Shown here: in pieces, positions 58,291-64,000 of the stretch
Position numbering within the stretch: position 1 is the stretch's first letter
Layout: each line of letters opens with the position of its first letter
Assembly: GCA_003402735.1 (NCBI GenBank)
Contig: QQNE01000002.1
Coordinates: forward strand, 1-64,000
Source of the DNA: Verrucomicrobiota bacterium
GTDB lineage: Bacteria; Verrucomicrobiota; Verrucomicrobiia; Verrucomicrobiales; DEV007
Direction: 5' to 3'
Length of the DNA stretch: 64,000 nt
Translations under genes and position numbers: made by a program
The notes under the pieces: generated by a model
What the model was told of the DNA's origin: nothing
What the model saw: the letters and a program-made list of their open reading frames with translations, nothing else
Database searches by the model: none

Positions 58291-59379
58291 ATGTCCGCGA
58301 TACTGAAAAACGAACCCGGCACCGGCGCACAGTTCGCTCAGGAGGCCATCAACCAAACTTTGGAGCCGTCGGACAAGGTGCGCTTTCTAAGGGACATGGT
58401 CCGGATCCGAAACTTTGAGGAACGCTCCAACAAGGCCTACTCCCAGGGTCGCATTGGCGGATTCCTGCACCTTTACATCGGACAAGAATCGGTCGCCATC
58501 TCCGCCGCTTCCCTGATGGGACCGAACGATCACATGATCACCGCTTACCGCGACCACGGTCACGCCCTGGCCGTCGGGATGTCGATGAACGAGTGCATGG
58601 CGGAGCTTTATGGCAAAGCGACCGGTTGTTCCAAAGGCAAGGGTGGCTCCATGCATTACTTTGCTCCAGACAAGAATTTCTGGGGTGGCCATGGAATTGT
58701 CGGTGGGCAAACACCGCTCGGACTCGGGATCGCCTTCGCCTTGAAGTACCAGGGAAAAACCGGCAGCTGCCTCTGTTTCCTCGGAGATGGAGCGGTGAAC
58801 CAAGGAGCCTTCCACGAATCCCTGAATCTGGCCTCGCTTTGGGATATCCCGGTGATCTACGTCATCGAGAACAACGGATATTCGATGGGAACCAGCCAGG
58901 CTCGATCCTCCGCGTATCCGGAATACCTGGCGAAGCGGGCCGAAGGCTACAACATGGCGTGGGATGTCTTCAACGGCTGGGATGTCTATGAACTCCGTGC
59001 CGGATTCCATCGGGCGATGCACCGCGCCCATACGGAATCACGACCCACGATCGTGGAGATCGCCACCTACCGCTATCGGGGTCATTCGGTGGCCGACGCC
59101 AATTCGAAAGTCTACCGGACCAAGGAGGAGATCGAACAATACGAGAATCTCTTTGACCCGATCACCCGGTGGAAGAACACCCTGATCAATGAAGGGGTGA
59201 TCACGGAAGAAGACTATCGCCAACTCAACCACGAAGCGCTGCAGGAGGCTGAAGCCGCCGCCCAATTCGCCGAACAATCTCCTTGGCCGACCGAGGCCGA
59301 CATCACTGCCGACGTGTATCACGAGGTCGATCACCAAACGGAATCGGGCCTCACCGGAAAACATTTCTTCAACGACTGA
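58291..59379 (+). CDS. pdhA: pyruvate dehydrogenase E1 component alpha subunit
   Basis: 'FLRDMVRIRNFEERSNKAYSQGRIGGFLHLYIGQE', 'GKGGSMHYFAPDKNFWGGHGIVGGQ', 'GDGAVNQGAFHESLNLASLWDIPVIYVIENNGYSMGTS' (ThDP motif). Confidence 0.94.
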   Translation: MSAILKNEPGTGAQFAQEAINQTLEPSDKVRFLRDMVRIRNFEERSNKAYSQGRIGGFLHLYIGQESVAISAASLMGPNDHMITAYRDHGHALAVGMSMNECMAELYGKATGCSKGKGGSMHYFAPDKNFWGGHGIVGGQTPLGLGIAFALKYQGKTGSCLCFLGDGAVNQGAFHESLNLASLWDIPVIYVIENNGYSMGTSQARSSAYPEYLAKRAEGYNMAWDVFNGWDVYELRAGFHRAMHRAHTESRPTIVEIATYRYRGHSVADANSKVYRTKEEIEQYENLFDPITRWKNTLINEGVITEEDYRQLNHEALQEAEAAAQFAEQSPWPTEADITADVYHEVDHQTESGLTGKHFFND

Positions 59380-60356
59380 TGAGCCGCCAAATCGACTACC
59401 GCACCGCCATTCGCGAAGCCCTTGCCGAGGAAATCGAGCGCGACCCGAACGTCTTCATCATCGGCGAAGAGGTGGCCCAATACAACGGGGCCTACAAAGT
59501 GACCCAAGGTCTGTGGGCCAAGTATGGCGACAAGCGCGTCATCGACGCCCCGATTTCCGAGGCCGGGTTCATTGGCATGGGCGTCGGTGCCAGCATGCTC
59601 GGTCTGCGTCCGGTGATGGAACTCATGTTCTGGAGTTTTGCTTACGTGGCCTTCGACCAGATGATCAACAACGCCGCCACGGTGCGTTACATGTCCGGCG
59701 GCTTGCTTCATTGTCCGATCGTGGTGCGAGGTCCGGCCAACGGCGGAACGAACGTCGGAGCGACCCACTCCCACACCCCGGAAAACCTTTTCGGCAACAT
59801 GCCCGGCCTGAAGGTGGTTTGCCCGGCCACGGCCTACGACGCCAAGGGCCTCATGAAGACCGCAATCCGCGACAATGACCCGGTTTACGTCATGGAGAAC
59901 ACCAAACTCTACGGGGAACTTTGGGACGTCCCGGAGGGTGAATACACCATCCCGCTCGGGGTGGCGGATGTGAAACGGTCTGGTTCCGATTTGACGCTGG
60001 TCGCGCATGGCCGCGCCGTGATCACCTGCCTCAAGGCTGCCGAGCTTTTGGAAGCAGAGCACGACATCAAGGCGGAAGTGGTCGATCTCCGCTCCATCCG
60101 GCCCCTGGATGAACAGACCATCCTTGATTCCGTCCGCAAAACCCATCGGGTCGTCGTGGTTGAGGAGAACAAGCCGTTCTGTGGCGTGGGTGCGCAAATC
60201 ACCGCCATGATCCAGGAAAAGGCGTTCGACGATCTGGATGCGCCAGTGGCCCGCGTTTCCGCCATCGATGCCCCGGCCATTTACAGTCCGCGCTTGGAAG
60301 AAGTGCAACTGCCCCGGCCCATGGATGTCGTCACGAAGGCTCTCTCGATTTGCTGA
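59379..60356 (+). CDS. pdhB: pyruvate dehydrogenase E1 component beta subunit
   Basis: 'YRTAIREALAEEIERDPNVFIIGEEVAQYNGAYKVTQGLWAKYGDKRVIDAPISEAGFIGMGVGA', 'VDLRSIRPLDEQTI'; TGATG overlap with pdhA. Confidence 0.95.
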   Translation: MSRQIDYRTAIREALAEEIERDPNVFIIGEEVAQYNGAYKVTQGLWAKYGDKRVIDAPISEAGFIGMGVGASMLGLRPVMELMFWSFAYVAFDQMINNAATVRYMSGGLLHCPIVVRGPANGGTNVGATHSHTPENLFGNMPGLKVVCPATAYDAKGLMKTAIRDNDPVYVMENTKLYGELWDVPEGEYTIPLGVADVKRSGSDLTLVAHGRAVITCLKAAELLEAEHDIKAEVVDLRSIRPLDEQTILDSVRKTHRVVVVEENKPFCGVGAQITAMIQEKAFDDLDAPVARVSAIDAPAIYSPRLEEVQLPRPMDVVTKALSIC

Positions 60357-60571
60357 AATCTGGAGGCCGATCGTCCACTTGTTCGCGTCTCTGAAGAAAG
60401 AGAGAACTTTGGGATTCAGACTTCATCTTCTTCTTCTGGGCGTGAACAAAGTGGATTTCTTGCCGCAACGTCTTCATTTGGAACAAGTTGCACGGATTGT
60501 GACACTGTGAGGAACTTGCCGGAATGGTTCGCAAGCCAGTGGATGAAGCCCAGCCCTGGGCGGTTTGTTCG

Positions 60572-60607
60572 CAGTTCTTCACCGACATTCACCAGTTCTT
60601 CACCGCC
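60572..60607 (+). promoter_or_regulatory. triple TTCACC direct repeat with 10-11 bp period, putative operator
   Basis: TTCACC at 60578, 60588 and 60599, nested in two CAGTTCTTCACCG copies (60572-60584 and 60593-60605), about 78 bp upstream of ATG 60683. Confidence 0.4.
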
Positions 60608-60682
60608 AGATTCAGTCTCCGCACAAAAACCGAGCGTTGCGGGTCCAACCGGGTCTTACACTTTGTGACGAGTCTCCGAGAA

Positions 60683-63019
60683 ATGAAGCTGGCAGTAGGA
60701 ATGATTCTCTCGATGTGGGCGTTGGCCGGTGGCGCACAGGCGGCCGACTATCGGGACCGGGTTGAACCGATTCTGGTCAACTATTGCTTCGATTGCCATG
60801 GGGACGGAGCCACCAAGGGCGATGTGTCGCTCGATTTTGCCGATGAAGCCGCAGCGGTGCGGGAGGTGACTCTTTGGGACCGGGTTTGGCACAACCTGGA
60901 AACGCATCTGATGCCGCCGGCGGAGAAGGATCAACCGAATTCCGCGGAACGGGAGGAGTTGGTGAAGTGGATTGAGCGGGATGTGTTCAAGATCGATTCG
61001 AAGAATCCGGATCCGGGGCGGGTCACGATTCGTCGATTGAACCGGGAGGAATACCGGTATTCGGTGCGGGATTTGCTGGGAGTCGATTTTTCGGTGGATG
61101 ACAATTTTCCACCCGATGACACCGGATACGGGTTCGACACGATTGGCGATGTCTTGAGCCTTTCGCCATTGTTGCTGGAAAAATACATGTCGGCAGCTCA
61201 GGAAATCGTTTCTGAAGCAATTCCTCTCGATGCGGGGCGTATTCCGCAGCGCGTGATCAAGAACGAGGAATTCATGGCGGAGAAAGGCTCGAAGAGCACA
61301 GCCAGTTACCTGCCTTTCAACAAACCGAACCGTGTGCGCGTCAGCAGATGGGTTCCCGCGACCGGGGATTTCAAGGTGGATTTGCGTTTCAATGTGACGG
61401 GCTCGATCGAGGCCACGGAAAATACTGCTTTGCTCCGGGTGAAGGTGGGGGACCAGGTGGTCAGCGAAAATGAGATTGGCTGGGACAGCAGCGAACGCAT
61501 TGTTCTGTTTGGCAAAACCAGACTCGAGAAGGGCAATAGGGAATTCAGCATAGAGTTGATTCCGGGCAATCCACCCAAGGAAGGGGAGAAGCCATTGGTG
61601 GCCCGGGTGGATTCGGTGCGCTTCGAAGGACCGCTGGATGGATCCGTCAAAGAGTACTCAAATGAATACAAACGAATCATGGTCGACGGCCCGCCACCGT
61701 CTTGGGAAGATCAGGCGGGGCGTCGCGCTTATGCCCGGAAGATTCTTGGCAATTTGGCTGAGCGCGCCTTTCGGCGACCGATTGACGATCTGACATTGGA
61801 GAAACTGGTGTCGATTGCCTTGACTACGGACAATCAGCCAGACACCAGTTTCGAGGAAGGGATCCGTCAAGCTGTCGCCGGGATTCTGGTGTCGCCGAGG
61901 TTTTTGTTTCGGTCAGAAACGCAACCTCAACCGGATGATCCGGATCGAATGGTGCCATTGGACGATTTCGCCCTGGCCTCGCGGCTCTCTTATTTTCTTT
62001 GGCGATCACTGCCCGATGCCACGCTGTTGGAAGAGGCGCGCAAGGGCACTTTGCGAAGCAGTTTGACCAGGGAAGTGGATCGAATGTTGAAGGATCCACG
62101 GTCCGAACGGTTTGTCGTCAGCTTTGTTGGTCAATGGTTGCAGGCTCGAGACGTGACCACGATCAACCTCAACGCGAGAGCCATTCTCAAATCCAAAGAT
62201 CTTGAAGAAGCCCTGAAGTATTTCAGCCATGATCTGCGACGGGACATGCAAAGAGAGTCTGAAATGCTTTTTGCCCACGTGCTTCGGGAGAATCGTCCCG
62301 TGACCGAATTGCTGACCGCGGATTATGCGTTTTTGTCGGAAAAACTGGCCCAATTTTATGGCATCGACGGGGTCGAAGGACGGGAAATGCGCAAGGTGCC
62401 GTTGAAAGGGCAACGGGGTGGGGTGTTGCGTCAGGCGACGTTTTTGATGGTCACCTCCAATCCGACTCGCACCTCGCCCGTGAAGCGAGGACTTTTCGTT
62501 TTGGAAAACATTCTGGGTGCGCCGGCTCCGCCGCCTCCGCCAAACATACCAGCTTTGGAAGCGGCGAAGAAGCCCGGATTGAAAAATCCCACGGTTCGTG
62601 AACTCATGGAATTGCATCGTCAAGAAGCACTGTGTGCATCGTGTCATGCCCGCATGGATCCGTTGGGCTTGGCCTTTGAGAATTACAATGCGCTCGGGCA
62701 ATGGCGGGAATCCGAAAACGGAAAGCCGATCGAGACGTCGGGGAAATTGATCACCGGTGAAACATTTCAAACGGCTGATGACTTGGTGAAGATTCTCGCC
62801 ATTTCGCGGAAGCGGGACGTGCATCGTGCCATGGTGGAAAAGGTCATGATTTATGCGCTGGGCCGCGGGTTGGAATATTACGACAGACCCGAGCTGGAGC
62901 GCATGGTGACTGCAATTGAGAGCAAGAATGCCACTTTGCGGGCAGTGATCGATGAGGTGATTGCCAGCACCGCTTTCCAGAACCGGCGCGGCGATGGGAA
63001 CCGGTTGGTTCGCCAATGA
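60683..63019 (+). CDS. DUF1592-type protein with N- and C-terminal CxxCH motifs (PVC-type)
   Basis: Signal peptide; 'VNYCFDCHGDGATKGDVSLDF', 'RVTIRRLNREEYRYSVRDLLGVDF' (DUF1587-like), 'LASRLSYFLWRSLPDATLLEEA' (DUF1592), 'QEALCASCHARMDPLGLAFENYNALGQWRE' (DUF1588/1585). Confidence 0.92.
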   Translation: MKLAVGMILSMWALAGGAQAADYRDRVEPILVNYCFDCHGDGATKGDVSLDFADEAAAVREVTLWDRVWHNLETHLMPPAEKDQPNSAEREELVKWIERDVFKIDSKNPDPGRVTIRRLNREEYRYSVRDLLGVDFSVDDNFPPDDTGYGFDTIGDVLSLSPLLLEKYMSAAQEIVSEAIPLDAGRIPQRVIKNEEFMAEKGSKSTASYLPFNKPNRVRVSRWVPATGDFKVDLRFNVTGSIEATENTALLRVKVGDQVVSENEIGWDSSERIVLFGKTRLEKGNREFSIELIPGNPPKEGEKPLVARVDSVRFEGPLDGSVKEYSNEYKRIMVDGPPPSWEDQAGRRAYARKILGNLAERAFRRPIDDLTLEKLVSIALTTDNQPDTSFEEGIRQAVAGILVSPRFLFRSETQPQPDDPDRMVPLDDFALASRLSYFLWRSLPDATLLEEARKGTLRSSLTREVDRMLKDPRSERFVVSFVGQWLQARDVTTINLNARAILKSKDLEEALKYFSHDLRRDMQRESEMLFAHVLRENRPVTELLTADYAFLSEKLAQFYGIDGVEGREMRKVPLKGQRGGVLRQATFLMVTSNPTRTSPVKRGLFVLENILGAPAPPPPPNIPALEAAKKPGLKNPTVRELMELHRQEALCASCHARMDPLGLAFENYNALGQWRESENGKPIETSGKLITGETFQTADDLVKILAISRKRDVHRAMVEKVMIYALGRGLEYYDRPELERMVTAIESKNATLRAVIDEVIASTAFQNRRGDGNRLVRQ

Positions 63020-63030
63020 TTTGATTTTCC

Positions 63031-64000
63031 ATGAAAACAATAGAAAGACGTAAGTTTCTTTGCGGCGTTGGGGCGATGGTGGCGTTGCCAGCGCTCGAAT
63101 GTTTTGGCGCGCCCAAACCGCTTTCCGGGCCGGTTGCCGGGCGGACTGCATCTGGAGCGCCGTTGCGAACGGCGTTCATTTACAAGCCGAATGGGATCAA
63201 TGTGGCTGCCTGGGAAATTGCGGAGGCCGGAAACGAGTATCAGATGAGTCCCATTCTGCATGGGCTGTCGGAACTCCGGCAGGATCTTCAGATCATCAAA
63301 GGTCTTGAGCAGAAAGCGGGATGGGGAATGCAAGATGGGGGAGGGGATCATGCCCGGGCGAATGCCACCTTTCTCACAGGTGTTCGTGCTTACAAGACGG
63401 CGGGAGCGGACATCAAAGTGGGTGTTTCCGTGGATCAGACGATGGCGAATCTGGTGGCGGATCAAACCCGGTTTGCCTCCCTTGAATTGGGCACGGAAGC
63501 GGTGCGCCGATCCGGAGTTTGTGATTCTGGTTATTCTTGTGCCTATCAATTCAATCTTTCCTGGCGTTCAGCCACCCAACCGATGGCACCAGAAGCCAAT
63601 CCGCGGCTGGTGTTTGAACGGCTTTTTGGAGTGGGCCGCGGGGAACAGCGCAAGGCCAATTTGGAAAGGGCACGGATCCGGCAGCGGTCCTTGCTGGATT
63701 TCGTGTTGGCTGATGCCAAACAGATGCACGGGGCGTTGGGTCGCAACGATCAACAAAAACTGGATGAATACCTGACCGGCATCCGTGAAATCGAACGCCG
63801 CATCCAGAACATGGAGAAATTCGGCCTTCCGCCGGACCCCGGGGTTCCGGCACCTGAGGGAATCCCGGAAAGTTACGAGGAACATCTCCGGTTGATGTTT
63901 GACATGATTTATCTGGCGTTTGTCACGGATTCGACCCGTGTCGTGACCTATCTGCAATCTCATGACGGGAACAACCGGACCATGCCGTCGATCGGGATCA
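63031..64000 (+). CDS. DUF1552-type protein, Tat-like signal, truncated by window end
   Basis: ATG 63031: 'MKTIERRKFLCGVGAMVALPALECFGAPKPLSG...LRTAFIYKPNGINVAAWEI...'. Open to the window end, so absent from the ORF track. Confidence 0.88.
   Translation, partial: MKTIERRKFLCGVGAMVALPALECFGAPKPLSGPVAGRTASGAPLRTAFIYKPNGINVAAWEIAEAGNEYQMSPILHGLSELRQDLQIIKGLEQKAGWGMQDGGGDHARANATFLTGVRAYKTAGADIKVGVSVDQTMANLVADQTRFASLELGTEAVRRSGVCDSGYSCAYQFNLSWRSATQPMAPEANPRLVFERLFGVGRGEQRKANLERARIRQRSLLDFVLADAKQMHGALGRNDQQKLDEYLTGIREIERRIQNMEKFGLPPDPGVPAPEGIPESYEEHLRLMFDMIYLAFVTDSTRVVTYLQSHDGNNRTMPSIGI

Noticed and set aside
1-64000. CRISPR arrays, rRNA, tRNA, prophage or defence islands
   Set aside because: I looked through the intergenic regions and gene products and saw no regularly spaced repeats, rRNA or tRNA signatures, phage genes, or recognised defence genes. 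A tRNAscan/Infernal and PADLOC/DefenseFinder run would be decisive.

Overview
This 64 kb window is a GC-rich bacterial chromosome segment. Its gene content points to Verrucomicrobia or another PVC lineage: DUF1592/DUF1552 cytochrome-type pairs, ThuA/heme-binding CxxCH fusions, several secreted sulfatases, and FAD-dependent xanthan-lyase-like proteins. Housekeeping genes recognised are ppc, leuA, recA, ribD, a gmhB-like HAD phosphatase, mnmG, pdhA/pdhB, glcD/glcF, an adenylate kinase, and mdoG/opgG. Accessory genes include three sulfatases, a sialidase-like protein, a parallel beta-helix protein, a PKD metalloprotease, a divergent tripartite RND efflux locus, tandem LolC/E-like permeases, a DUF3516 helicase, and an orphan coiled-coil protein. 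I found no CRISPR array, rRNA, tRNA, prophage, or intact transposon. The strongest non-coding signal is three parS-like palindromes (GTTCCACGTGGAAC) in 2.15 kb across ribD/gmhB/mnmG. One of them fills the gap between two convergent stop codons, which suggests an origin-proximal ParB-loading zone. Other signals are a REP/MITE-like inverted repeat with repeated GCGAC(A/G)AT(G/T)AAA motifs at 51.77-52.03 kb, a sulfatase with a non-canonical CSISR active-site motif, and a PHO-box-like TTCACC triplet upstream of a DUF1592 gene. Many long ORFs in the track are antisense shadows caused by high GC and were rejected. All family names come from motif recognition; no database search was run.
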